A DNA stretch of 64,000 bases from Embiotoca jacksoni (Eukaryota; Chordata; Actinopteri; Embiotocidae). The notes beneath the pieces are model-generated. The model did no database searches and was not told where the DNA came from. It saw only the letters and a program-made list of their open reading frames with translations. The stretch is from positions 2,121,782 through 2,185,781 of the forward strand of contig JAKOON010000018.1 in NCBI GenBank assembly GCA_022577435.1, in the 5' to 3' direction. Shown here piece after piece: positions 1 through 11,094 of this stretch (position 1 is its first letter; each line of letters begins with the position of its first letter). The position numbers and the translations under genes are program-made.

Positions 1-501
1 AAAGTGAGATTGTGACCATATTTCACATTAATGGCAGATACGACCCTGAACGCTGGGATAGAGATCTTGTGTGCTGTCAGGTTTGAAGCTGTGTGAACCA
101 TCCATGTTTTATCTATATGGGTTTTGACACGTATGCATTTAAACTACAACTTGACTGGTTCACATAGCACAACTGTTGGGTAGTAATTCTGGTTCCGTTT
201 GATTAGAGAGTTTGAAACCACAGACAGCAGCTTGAAAATATTTAGGAAATGGTGGAAAATGGGAAACACTACTGTTGCTTGCAGTAAACATGAACGAGTA
301 ATTTACTAAAAGTATCAATTTGGGAGGCTTATGATAAAATGTATGAACATTAGATTTCATCATTGTTAGCTTAGCGTGAACAGCTGCTTTAGGAGCATGC
401 TGAGAGGTTTTATGTTCTGTCCAGATGCTCCTGAATGTTGAAGATTGTGTCTGTTCAGTTACGTGTGCGATCCTTCCACTGATCACCTGTCTGTGCTGCA
501 G

Positions 502-614
502 GCGGCGGCGACGTGAAGATCGAGTCCCACAAAGTGAGCTTTAGGGAAAAGGCTCAGTCCAAAGTGAGCTCCATGGACAACGTGAGCCACTTGCCTGGTG
601 GAGGAAACATCAAG
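502..614 (+). CDS. map4: MAP4 exon: last microtubule-binding repeat
   Basis: 113-bp exon with acceptor CAG at 499-501 and donor GTGAGG from 615. It is entered in phase 1, so the split glycine codon completes the preceding PGGG, and it leaves in phase 0. The translation contains DVKIESHKVSFREKAQSK and ends with PGGGNIK, the hallmark of the tubulin-binding repeat. No other repeat exon lies in the window, so the rest of the domain is upstream. Confidence 0.9.
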
Positions 615-2545
615 GTGAGGTCATCATGTTCACTGTTACTCTGTCTGGAAACCATAAACTGTGTTTTAATGTCCTGTTGGAAATTGAAACTGAGCTCTGC
701 TGAACTTCCTGTTTGGAGACAGACAATCTCACTGCAGATGAGTTGGGTTTCACAGGACTTCAGATCCACTTCCTGCAGCGCTCACGATGGAGCACACTGT
801 CGGGCGCTGGAGAGATGGGTTTGGTCCAATGCAGCTTACAGTTTAGTAACAGTGGAATAAACTGGAGTCTGTCCTGATGGAGATAAAGTGTGCATTTCAT
901 GAATCACCTTCATTATTAAATGCATAAACTGCAGATGAAAACAGTCCGTTACTGCGTGCGGCTGCACATCTGTTCACTGTTACTGATCGACAGTGGCTGT
1001 TTGTATGTTGAAGTAAATGCTGCAGTGCTTTTGTAAGCTTCAGGTCTTTAGTAAAGATCTTTAAAAAGGCCAAGAGTTAAAGCTCCTGACTTTTCTATCA
1101 GCAGTCACAACTACATGAGGTAATGATACGTTCATAAAAACATCTCGAGGAATGATTTATGAAATATTGAATGCTCTTTAATGAGATTTGACTGACAGTC
1201 ACCAAACAAAAGAAGATCAGAGAAAAAAAGTGAGCAAATACAGAACACATGTTCATCACTTCATAGGTTAAGATGACAAATTATGACCAAATTAATTACT
1301 GGGCCTTTAATACTGACCTCCAGTGATTACAGCTCTCAGTAGGTTGCATCTGATTAGAAACTTTAAACGCTGCTTTTAAGGTTCATTTCCTACTGAAATA
1401 ATGATCTGTGCAACCATCTGTGTTATGACTGCAGGAGCCTGAACATGGTTCATCTCATGTTCTCACACTTCACCGTCTTTAATATTCTGCATAGAAACCT
1501 TCATGAAAATCAGCTCCAAACGTTCAGGAAATAGCCTGAACGACTTCCTTTCTGAGAGTAAAATAAATCCTTCCAGGGATGGTGATGCTGTTCGTTAGCA
1601 GACTGCTGTCTGAAGGACGCTGCTGCTGGTTCGGTTCCTTCGTTCTCTGTTTGCATGTTAATATTTCAAAATGTGTACCGGGAGGAGAAAACAGTCTGAG
1701 GCTCTTCATGCTCGTCCTCTTCCACCACTGTGTTCATGATGACATCTCAAAGACGCCGGGTGGCTTCAAGCTACAGTCACGATGACGCTCACAGCCTGTC
1801 ATCAGCCATCTGAAACCAGTCGGCTCCCCGACTCCTGACCTTTATCGTCTGATGCTCAGCTCCAGTGAAAGAACGCAGCGTACAGCTGGATGTAGGTTTC
1901 AGAAATCATTTAAGTTACCTAACTATTTCCTGGATTATTATTGTGTTGGCTGTTCCTGAAGCAGATAGATGGGTTGGATAAGGATGACGTCACCTGTCCC
2001 CTCAGCCTACGGCAGCCCATCTGTGTTTCATGGTCGCTGCATGATCCCATCCTGTCCTCACATCCTCATGTTCACACTCTGTTCATGTCCAGTCATCATC
2101 AGCACTGATAACAATAGCATTCAGATAATAATAACCCGTCTGAGAGAGGGTTTTATTTTAGAAATAGCTTTTGACAAGTGAAGTCTATTTTTAAAAATGA
2201 TTTTGTAATGTGCCCTCTTTGTGTCCCAAAAAAACCAGGATTTAGTTGCATTTATTTTTAGTTATTTATTTTGTAGTGTTTAGAAGGACAGCATACTGTA
2301 CATACAAAATATCTATATATATTTTAAATACTAGAATAATGTAGGCTCAAATAATGTCTCACACTTTGTCTCATGCTGTGTCAAATATCGATCTATTATC
2401 TAATATTCTGAATTTTTTTGGTTACCAAGTCTCATGTAACTAATAACTAATAACACTGAAGTATTATATGTAAAAACCCTTCTTACACTCAGTGACATGT
2501 TCATTACCATGAAGACTCAAGTTGTTCACAGTGTCTTGGCTCAGT

Positions 2546-2610
<65 letters not shown>

Positions 2611-2661
2611 ACAGACACACAGACACACACAGACACACACACACACAGACACACACACACA

Positions 2662-2720
<59 letters not shown>

Positions 2721-2737
2721 ACACACACACACACACG

Positions 2738-2811
<74 letters not shown>

Positions 2812-4402
2812 ATCCTGCTGCTCCAAATAATAATTAGAGCACTAAATGTGGATTAATCCACTGCTAAAAATAGTCCACTATTTCTGACTAAAAATAATTT
2901 GTCATTTTAAAGAAGCCAACCCCACCGCTTCTTTAATACCAGCTGTTTTTATGACATTTGTTGACATTAATAAGTAGAATATCTCCGTTCCTTTAAGCCT
3001 GAAGAATCTGCTGATTCAAACACGATGTTGCAAAGTGATGAGACATATTGAAGGTGTTTGTAACTGCAGTGTTGACTGTTGAACTGTGTGTGAGGTTTAA
3101 AGCCATCAGACCTGTGATTCTGCACTGACACCGATCGGAGGCTCATTCGGGTGTTCTTACAGATGTGTATAAAGTTTTGTGCTCTTCACGTTTTACACGT
3201 TACATCAGCTTCTTTGTATGCTGCGCTCGACCTTTTCAGTTCGTTTTCTATCACTGCATTCATTGAGCATGCTCAGTTGTTCTGTTACCGACTCCAGCTC
3301 TTCTTTTTATGTTTTTCCATCTCTCTCCACCTCCGTCTGGCTCCACATCTTCTTTATCTGCCCAAGTTACATTTTTAAAAGCACTAAATGTCTTCCTGAA
3401 TAAATCAGCATATACCGAACTATATGATATAAAAGACAAAAAGAGCAGGTTCAGTAGTAGGTCTGAGTGATGTGGAGCCAGGCTCGTCCATCCCCATCCC
3501 CACCGATTGACACGCCCTGCTATGTGTTTCTAGGCTGAGGGGGCCCAGGAGACAACAGAGGGGAGTGGGACTCCCCAGAGCGGCAGCCCGGCCCCGGCCC
3601 CGGCCCCGGGCTCCGAGCCGGGGCAGGCCGGGGGTCCCGCTGCCCAGGAGAATGGGCTGAAGGACGGGGCTCCCTGTGGTACTGAGGGCCTCCGGGAGCC
3701 GCCGGCTCTGGACTCACGCATCCCAGAGACAAGTAAGTCTGTTTGAAAGGAGGAGGGAGGAGCCAGACAGGAGAGGAAACGTAGCGCCCACTGAGCTCTA
3801 ACGATGTGCTGGAGTTTCTCTTTGATCCATGTTGACCTGCATCTGTTTGTGTTCATGACGCCAGCAGTCCCCATCAGCTGATCACACCACCATCTTTTGA
3901 CTTCTTATCTTGCAGGCATCTAATTCTGCTGTCCCTCTGCCCTCCTCATCTCAACTCCCCCCCTCCACACCACCGCCTCCCCCCCCCCCCCCCCCCTCTC
4001 CTGCCTCTCTTTTTGTTTCTCCCTTCTTCCTCCTCTTCCTCCTCCCCTCAAACCTTTCTGATGCAGATTGAGTCTTTCAAGCTCAGCTTCCGCGAGAATG
4101 CTCGCTCTCGCACGGACCACGGCGCCGACATTGTTACCTGGCCCGCCCCCCAGGACTACAGCGACAGACCCCACCCACACAGCTCCTCCCACTCTCTGCA
4201 CCGCCACCACACCCACCACCCAACTCCTGGCAGCGTCTCCCTCACCGAGTCGCTGGCCTCCGTGGGCTGCGTCAGCTCCCCCTCTGCCCCCCCCCCCTGC
4301 TGCTCCTTCAGGTGGAGGTCCAGGTGGGCAGCAGCAGCTCCTCAAAGGGATCTTGACCCCCAATCGAACCCCTTTTATCTGTTAATGAGAAGTTTTGAAT
4401 AA
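502..4402 (+). CDS. map4: MAP4-like microtubule-associated protein, 3' part of gene
   Basis: C-terminal part of a tau/MAP2/MAP4-family protein, which binds and stabilises microtubules through repeats ending in PGGG. The gene begins upstream of the window. Exon 502-614 carries the last tubulin-binding repeat. It ends in phase 0 and can join either exon 3534-3732 plus 3916-3923, giving a tail that ends ETSI, or exon 4067-4402, giving a tau/MAP2-type tail. The ETSI ending and the acidic, Pro/Ala/Gly-rich tail resemble mammalian MAP4 rather than tau or MAP2, which is why I name it MAP4. Splice sites and phases agree for both routes. That both routes are used is inferred, not seen. Confidence 0.85.
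615..3533 (+). other. MAP4 intron, no gene seen
   Basis: Intron between the last repeat exon and the MAP4-type tail. It is AT-rich and has no supported coding exon. Its one clear feature is a CA microsatellite with CAGA interruptions at about 2547-2811. Confidence 0.7.
2547..2811. repeat. (CA)n microsatellite with CAGA interruptions
   Basis: About 265 bp of CA dinucleotides with interspersed AGACAC units and two GCAC interruptions. The long ORFs here in several frames come only from the repeat. Confidence 0.98.
3534..3923 (+). CDS. map4: MAP4-type C-terminal tail (two exons)
   Basis: Exon 3534-3732 (acceptor TAG at 3531-3533, donor GTAAGT at 3733) encodes a 66-codon Pro/Ala/Gly/Glu-rich tail starting AEGAQETTEGSG. 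One leftover base joins a tiny exon at 3916 (acceptor TTGCAG) that supplies only Ser-Ile and the stop codon at 3921-3923. The protein end, DSRIPETSI, closely resembles the end of mammalian MAP4. The last coding exon segment is only 8 bases, so gene predictors would miss it. Confidence 0.85.
3979..3997 (+). repeat. Poly(C) tract upstream of the alternative MAP4 exon
   Basis: Nineteen consecutive C residues followed by a CT-rich stretch that leads into the acceptor at 4064-4066. It lies in the 3'UTR of one isoform and in the extended polypyrimidine tract of the other. Confidence 0.9.
4067..4402 (+). CDS. map4: Alternative tau/MAP2-like terminal exon of MAP4
   Basis: The acceptor ATGCAG ends at 4066 and the exon opens in phase 0 with IESFKLSFRENARSRTDHGA. 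This matches the start of the last coding exon of tau and MAP2 (family pattern KLTFRENAK followed by TDHGA). It follows PGGGNIK without a frame problem. The distal part is His/Pro/Ser-rich and runs to a stop at 4400-4402. An 11-C run at 4287-4297 makes the last ~35 codons uncertain. One reading frame gives an Arg/Ala-rich end; the neighbouring frame gives GGQQQLLKGIL, which looks slightly more like family tails. Confidence 0.75.
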   Translation: MESFKLSFRENARSRTDHGADIVTWPAPQDYSDRPHPHSSSHSLHRHHTHHPTPGSVSLTESLASVGCVSSPSAPPPCCSFRWRSRWAAAAPQRDLDPQSNPFYLLMRSFE

Positions 4403-7400
4403 TCTAGTTGTTCTGTCATCTTCTTCATCTTCTCTGACATCATCATCGGTGGGAATCTGTGAAGGGAAGGTTTTCCCACGTGTTATCTTTGCGTCTTCTC
4501 CAAGCCGACTCACCTGGAAGTCATCGGGCTTCACTTGGATCCTCTTCACCCACAGCCTGGTGGTGACCTCTCTCTGACCCCCACATCATCTCTCCTTCGC
4601 ATCCTCAAAAAAAAAAAAACAGCAGCTTTCATCACTTCATGTGTCAACCGATCGGCGTGGAAACGACCTCCATCGCACTCATAGCTTCTCTCGTTCCCTT
4701 CGTGACTTCAGGGGCCGTTTGTTCCCAGTAACCACTTAACTCTGCTTCAGTAACATCGGTAACTCAGTGTCCATCTCATCACCACTTCCTCTCTCACTTA
4801 CCACAAACAAAAAAAAGCTGTAGGCAAGTAGGCTGTTTGAACCATTTTAGGCTGTTTAACTCTTTATTCTCTGTTTGTGATGATGTGTTTGAGTGACAAC
4901 ATTTGTGCAAAAATGAGCTTCGGTGTTCTGTTTGGATCTTATTTTTCCGTCTCTCTTCTTTCTTTCCTTCCTCCTAGTTTGATTTTGAAACAAGGTTGTA
5001 TTTATTTATTGTATGTTTCTTCCTGTATGAGCAATACAGCGCCGCAGTCTTTTTTTTTTTTTCTTTTTTTTTTGCAATAGCAGTCAGAAAATCTTGGAAA
5101 CACGCACAGGTTTTTATAAAACCAAGACACACAGTGAAGAACGAGATGACACTCAGAGGGAGGGAGGATGTTAAAGGAAAGACGTGTGGCTGACAAGCAG
5201 TTCAAGGAGTTGTTTTTTGTAACATTTCTGGCAAAATAGCAAAAGACATGAAAGTTTTTGAAATGCAAACAAGGAAGTTTGGTGAAGTGGAGAAGCTTTA
5301 AGTGAGCGTGCAGCCCTGAGGGAGATGTTTCAAAGCTGCAGCTCAGAGAGGAAACGTGTCTGAAGGAGCTGTGTGTCTCCTATGTGCCTCCTGTCCTTCC
5401 TACCTAAAATAAACAACTACAGTAAACAAGGGTGACGCAGGCTCACGCCTAAAACCGCTCAGAGGGAGAGAATCACAGGAACTTGTAAATCACGCCGTCT
5501 CAATTGTCGTGTGTCGTCATGGTTTCGTCCCGTTTCAGGTGTCTGTGTGAGGGTCGTGGTAGCATGTCTTTCAGCAGCAGCTTCAGCTAAATACTAAAGA
5601 ACACCTCCAACATGACGTGGCTTCATCCTCTCCTCTGGTAGCAATGTATTCAACGGTTGCCTCCGAATGCCTTCTCTAATGCACCGCCACATAGTATTCT
5701 GTCAGCCCAGAGCTGCGAGGAGCCTGTGTGCGTGATGACTCAGCGTGTTGTGGTTCGGTACCACATGTTTCTCTCCGGGCCGATCGCAGGCAGGTGGTTT
5801 CTAACGGAAAAGGACAAGGAGAACCAGTTTACCTTCCGGTGTCTCGGTTTAGCGCCACGGCTCCAAACTACATGCAGATCTCTACTTTCCATGGCTCAAA
5901 CAGCAGACAGCTTACTAACAGGATGTAGGAAAGGTTTGATTTTGATTTTTATAGAATATTATCCCAGTGAATCATCAGCGACAAAAATCATTCTGCTCAT
6001 CAGCTATCAGTGTATGACTTCAGTTTTAGTTGTAGAGTTGTAACAAGCTGAACGTTTTGCTACTAAAACTGCACATCTCACTTAGTGGCAGCAAAAACAA
6101 TATTCCTGTTTAAAAAATAACGTAATATTATTGTTGTAAAGTTTTCAGGAGGGTTTATATTTGTTGTTGTTGTTAAGGTGGAATAAAATTCTCTAAAAAT
6201 TAAAAAAAAAAAAAAAAAAAAAAACATATTACCAACATTTGTATAAGGTTTTTAAAGTATATTATCCAACTCTAAAATAATAACTACTTGCTACTAAAAA
6301 CATTTTAACAATCGGAGCGTAATGTTCTGACAATGTTGTTTAAACATGATAAGAATGTTTTTAGAGAACGTTAATTCTGCCTTTAAGGAAAAACAACCCA
6401 GAAAAAACAAACAACTTCCAGCTTAAAACTTTACAAGAACATTACTTAATATTTTTAGAACGTTTATACAACAAATAAGATGTAGCATTGTGTTAGCATT
6501 TATTCTGACTTGTTTCTGTAGATAGAAGTTCACTCGCTTCACTCGTTTGAGCTGTTTTGTTCTCCGCCAACTCCCGACACAAACATCAGCTTCTTTAGCT
6601 GCTGCGTTTTCCTCTTTGTTCACCAGCCAGCGCTGAACTGTGTCTGTCTGCAGGCGGTTTGGTTCTTTCCTCTGAGAAACTCGGCCGGCTGCTGTGTGTT
6701 AGAAACATGGTGGATGAGAGCGGTCAGAGTGAACCAACACAGTACATTTGAACAGATGGGTAAACCAAAACAATGAGCTGAAAGATGCTAATAAAAAAAA
6801 AAAGTCCCGCATTGTGCAGCTTTGGATGAGTTTTGGAGAAACTTTTTTTCTTTTGTTTTGACATTTCAATTTAAATCTGGACCGATACAATCGAAGAAGA
6901 TTGCAGCTAACAAAATGTTTGTTGTGTACTGACAGATTTCCAAAATAAAGGACTTAATGTTTGATACCCAAAACAACTGATAACACCAAACTAGTTGAAC
7001 AACATAAGATCTGTTGTGTTTGCAGAATCGGTGCATGTTAAAACAAAAGCAAAATTCCAAAGAAGCAACTGGTATCATGACAAATGCAATTTCTCTGAAG
7101 AAAAATTCAGGTCTTTTGATTATTGGATTTTAAAACCAGCTCCTACAACATAATATCAAACTACTGACACACGTCTGAGGTTTCCTATTCAAATTGACAC
7201 TTTACTAATGATAAAGAAAAGCTTTGATGAAACTAAATGGCACCTTAATGCTTTAATATATGAAATACTGTAATGGAGTGGTGGTGTTTTGACGATTGAA
7301 TTACCCCTTTATGAAGAAGTGATCCTCAAGGATCTTATTCTGAAAGAGCCTTTGCATGATGACATAAACAGAGCAATAAAGTGCCCTCACGTTTCCTTCA

Positions 7401-8795
7401 CTGTTCAAAGATCACCGGAATCAGTCGTTACTGTGTTCAACTTGGAATCCCTTTAAATTTAATATTAAGTAGATAAAACAGTTGAAGAAATCTACTTTTA
7501 TTTGACAGAAATGGGCAAAAACTTGTAATTACTGTCTCTGCTAGAATATTATCCAGATATTTGGATTGCTTTGCTTGTGCGACGGCGTCCTCGTGCCTGT
7601 CCACCGCTAAATTCTGGTTTCAGTTTGACCCCAGAGTTTTTACTCGTAACGACGTATGACATTTGCACATGGATGTATCTTGATATTCATGCTGATGTGC
7701 TCTTTATGTCCCCAAAACACCCGAACAAAACAAAGTAGAGCAGCAGCTTGGGGGAGGGAGCGGGGGAGGAGGGGGTTAGTACCTTTAACGGTTTTAAGGG
7801 GAGGATGCGTTTTATCATGAATATTATTTTGATTATTAGTATGACTAATTGAAAAAGTCTGCCTTTTTCAATAGAAAGGGGCCACTGAAGTGAAAGATTG
7901 TCTTTTGAGATGTATTGTACTAAAGACGCAACACTTTTGTATATGTATTTATGGATGTGTGGCGCTCGTGCTCTCCTGGTTGAAGGGGTTGTAACTTTTG
8001 GTTTGTGGCAGCCGGTTTTACAAACTACATCCTGTACACAACTCTTACATGAAAAAAGTCGTTCCCATCTCATAAGAGCAGATTTGATTTAACAGCAGCT
8101 TGATTTAGAAAAATGCTGAATTGGCGACATAGAGCTTGATTAATTCAGATGTTTGAAGAGAATTAGTGGTGCACGTGTGAGCCTGCACACGGTTAAGTTG
8201 CGCCCACGAGCCCAGTCTTAAGAGATGAAAATAATGTTGTGATTAGCTGTGAGGATGCAGCGACCTCTGCAGGTTTACATGATGAAAGAACAAAGCTGAG
8301 TGGGACTGAAGCTGATCCCTGCATCACATGACACCCTACATCACAGTGGACACCTCTCGATCACGCCTGTATTTTGGGAGCACGGCATATGAAAACATAC
8401 TGTGGCCCTCAGAGAGCAGAGACATCCGTGTTAGGATCATGTTTGAGGTTGAGAAGACTAACTGTAGCTGTCAGGTTTGGCTTGTGTAATAAATGCTCCT
8501 CAGACGTGGAGCGTTGTAGAGCTTCATCTGCTGCTGCCACACTCACATCAGACATGCAAGTACAACACTAGCTAAGCAACACCTGCTGTAGCATGCTGAA
8601 AAACAACAATGGGATGTGTTAGTTAGACTTAATATGTCATTTGCAGAACCTCCTCATTGTTTTTGTGTGTTCTTTTTTTTTTCTTTAATTTGAATTTTAT
8701 TTTTTGGTTTGGAAAAAAGTGTTTATTGTGATTACTTGTTAATTAGTGATGTGATTATTAAACATGAAATAAAATGGACTAAAACTCTATTTTGT
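4403..8795 (+). other. map4: Probable long 3'UTR of MAP4
   Basis: No coding exon was found. AATAAA signals on the + strand lie at 5408, 6182, 7375 and 8768; the last, followed by a T/GT-rich stretch, is the best candidate for the distal end. Homopolymer A tracts lie near 4608 and 6200. The extent is inferred from signals only. Confidence 0.5.
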
Positions 8796-9318
8796 GCTCC
8801 AGACTGTTTTCCATCACAATAGTTTACAAAGGTCATCTTACATATTTATATTATGGTACATCTGCTGCTGTGGAACAATTTACACCCTCACATTTCCTTC
8901 TAAATGAAAGGAGAATCAGTGAGCTCGTTCATTACATTACATTAACATCCATCCTGGCTGATCTGCTCGACTTCACCAACAAGCTACGACTATTCTTAGT
9001 TGTAGTCGTTGCCTATAATGTGTAAAGTCAGCCCCTAAAAATGTTGGACTCTCGGAAAATTCAGCTCAAAATTGGCCCAAATCTAAATGTGTAATTTGAC
9101 AATTTAAAAATACTATAAAAAAACAATATTATGTTATTTTCTTTAAAGTGTGGCCCCTAATCGCTTGATATAGAGTCCATTATGTTTTCTACCATTTTGA
9201 ATACAAGGTCTTAACACAGAAAGGGACAGTGGATTGCTTGTGTTAAAGAAAGGAGGATGTGCAGCAATACTTCAAGCTTTTCATAAATAATGACCATCTG
9301 TTTATGAAAATAAACACT
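8796..9318. other. Intergenic, nothing recognised
   Basis: AT-rich sequence without a supportable gene or repeat. Confidence 0.5.
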
Positions 9319-9401
9319 TGTTAGAAGTGGGATTCAAACCAACACCTCCAGGGGAGACTGCGACCTGAACACAGCAATTTAGACCACTCAGCCATCCTGA
9401 C
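9319..9401 (-). pseudogene. tRNA-Leu(CAG)-like sequence, probably decayed
   Basis: Read on the - strand, this 83-nt block matches the layout of a class II leucine tRNA. It has a 5' GTCAGGATGGCTGAGTGG acceptor/A-box start, an anticodon loop TTCAGGT with CAG anticodon between CTGTG and CGCAG, a long variable arm, and a T arm around GGTTTGAAT. Faults include a C:A mismatch at position 3 of the acceptor stem, a mismatch in the T stem, and TTTG in place of TTCG in the T loop. It is therefore more likely a tRNA pseudogene or tRNA-derived repeat than a working gene. Confidence 0.75.
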
Positions 9402-9411
9402 TTTCTCTACT

Positions 9412-10555
9412 ATTCAATTTAATTCAATTCAACTTTATTTATAAAGCGCCAAATCACAACAGGTTATTTCATGGCACTTAATATATTAAAGTCTTTACAG
9501 CAAGACTTTACAATATTATACAGAGAAACCAACAATTCAACAATTCATCAATTCATCAATTCATCAATTCATCAATTCAACAATTCAACAATTCCCACAT
9601 AAGCTAGGAGGAAAAAAAAACTCCTCTTTAAGGGAGAAAAACCTCCAACAGAGGGAAGAAAAAACTCCCTTTAACAGGAAGAAAAAAGAGGTGGGCGGAG
9701 CATCTGTTAACAGAACCAGGATCAGAGGTGGGCGGAGCATCTGTTAACAGAACCAGGATCAGAGGTGGGCGGAGCTTCTACCTCGACCGGTTGGGGTGAG
9801 AGGAGAGCAGAGAGAGAAAAGGACAGCATAGAGATAGAAGAGAAGAACTGTTGGTGGAGACAACAATCACAGAGCAGAGACATGCAGCTCCATGACGGGA
9901 CATCTGGAAAAGAAAACAGAAACTACACGAGCGAAGGAACTGAATGGAGACAACAGATAATAAGTAGAAACTATGGGAGAGAAGAAGATGGTGAGGTATG
10001 AGTCAGTTAAAGAGTAGGAGGAAAGAAAAGAAGCTCAGCATGTAACGAGGTCCTCCAGCAGCCTCGGCCTATAACAGCATAACTAAGGGTTGGTTCAGGT
10101 CTACCTGAGCCAGCCCTAACTATAGGCTTTATCAAGAAGGAACGTTTTGAGTCTAATCTTAAAGCTAGAGAGGGTTTCTGCCCCTCCAACACAAACTGGG
10201 AGCTGGTTCCACAGGGGAGGAGCCTGAAAACTGAAGCTCCGCCTCCCATTCTACTTCTGGAAACTCTAGGAACCACAAGTAGACCAGCCTACTGAGAGAG
10301 AAGTGCTCTGCTGGGATTATATGGTTCTATAAGATCTCTAAGATATGATGGAGCCTGGTCATGTAGAGCTTTGTAAGTCATCAAGAGAATTTAAAATTCT
10401 ATTCTTGATTTCACAGGAAGCCAGTGAAGAGAAGCTAAAACTGGAGAAATATGATCTCTCTTGTTAAATCCTGTCAGTACTCTTGCTGCAGCATTTTGGA
10501 TCAGCTGCAGGTTTTTAATGAGTAATTTGGACATCCTACTAGTGGGCATCAAGAG
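9412..10555 (-). mobile_element. L2-type LINE, 3' fragment
   Basis: The - strand copy starts at its 3' tail (TTGAATTGAA repeats and the 'AAATCACAACAGG' block at 9450-9462) and runs back through a 3'UTR with about 37-bp repeats (9685-9775) into the end of a reverse transcriptase. Residues such as RDHISPVLASLHWLPVKSR are encoded at 10391-10470, a typical L2 C-terminal stretch. It is 5'-truncated. The same 3' end occurs at 27.4, 16.9 and 57.1 kb. Confidence 0.85.
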
Positions 10556-10757
10556 AGTTGTAGCACAGGTGGCGACATCAATCAAGCGATTTACACACAA
10601 AGGTTACAGCTTCACCTTCTCTGTTCGCACACAGCAGAGTCAGTCATCAATCATTAAAATCTGGAATTACCTTCCCAAACTATTGTTGAAATCAGACTCC
10701 GACGTGGTTTTCCACAGTAAATCCTCTGTATTATATAGATTGTCATTTAAAAACTAG
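10556..10757 (+). mobile_element. Possible second LINE fragment (RT C-terminal remnant)
   Basis: The + strand reading ends in a stop at 10755-10757 and contains SIIKIWNYLPKLLL. This resembles the 'WN-LP' block near the C terminus of several non-LTR retrotransposon polymerases. It abuts the oppositely oriented L2 fragment. Only the motif supports it; the clade is unknown. Confidence 0.4.
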
Positions 10758-10799
10758 TAGTTGAATACAGCAGAAGTTTAACAGTCCGTATAACTCTGC

Positions 10800-11060
10800 C
10801 TGTCTTATCCCCAGTCGGACGGCAGGGGGCGGGCGTACACTTTCAACCTTTTTTTTCTACCTAGTTTTAGGTGACGTAGAAGACGGTTACTGTGGTAACG
10901 ACAACATCGTCTCCACTTCTGTTTTTGAGCTGGTGCTTCGTGCTCAGGTGATAGTTTCCTCTCGGGTACACTCACTCCACATCCGCTTCGGTTGGGAGTT
11001 TTAGAGGCATAAAATACCGACGGAAACTCCCCGAGGGAGTCCAGGTGAAGGTAAGAAGCA
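10800..11060 (+). promoter_or_regulatory. ift74: IFT74 promoter and probable untranslated first exon
   Basis: GC- and CpG-richer stretch after a long AT-rich region. It contains a CRE-like GTGACGTAG at 10871, a strong RFX X-box-like site at 10886-10899, and a likely donor AAG/GTAAGA near 11050. The first ATG of the protein is about 0.9 kb downstream in a separate exon, so a non-coding exon 1 is inferred. The transcription start is not determined. Confidence 0.55.
10886..10899 (+). promoter_or_regulatory. RFX X-box-like motif
   Basis: GTTACTGTGGTAAC is an imperfect inverted repeat fitting GTNRCC-N(0-3)-RGYAAC with one mismatch in the left half. RFX factors use X-boxes to drive ciliary genes including IFT components. 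Its position at the inferred IFT74 start fits that role. Confidence 0.6.
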
Positions 11061-11081
11061 CTTTGCTCCACCAGCTGAGAT

Positions 11082-11094
11082 GTTTCGTGGCAAC
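11082..11094 (+). promoter_or_regulatory. Second, weaker X-box-like motif
   Basis: GTTTCGTGGCAAC has a perfect right half (GGCAAC) and a weak left half. It lies about 190 bp downstream of the first X-box, just inside the inferred first intron. Confidence 0.35.

Noticed and set aside
2497..2856. Long His/Thr and Cys/Val ORFs
   Set aside because: Pure translation of the (CA)n repeat in several frames on both strands.
3920..4363. 147-codon - strand ORF
   Set aside because: Gly/Arg-rich mirror of the pyrimidine-rich MAP4 tail region; no conserved content.
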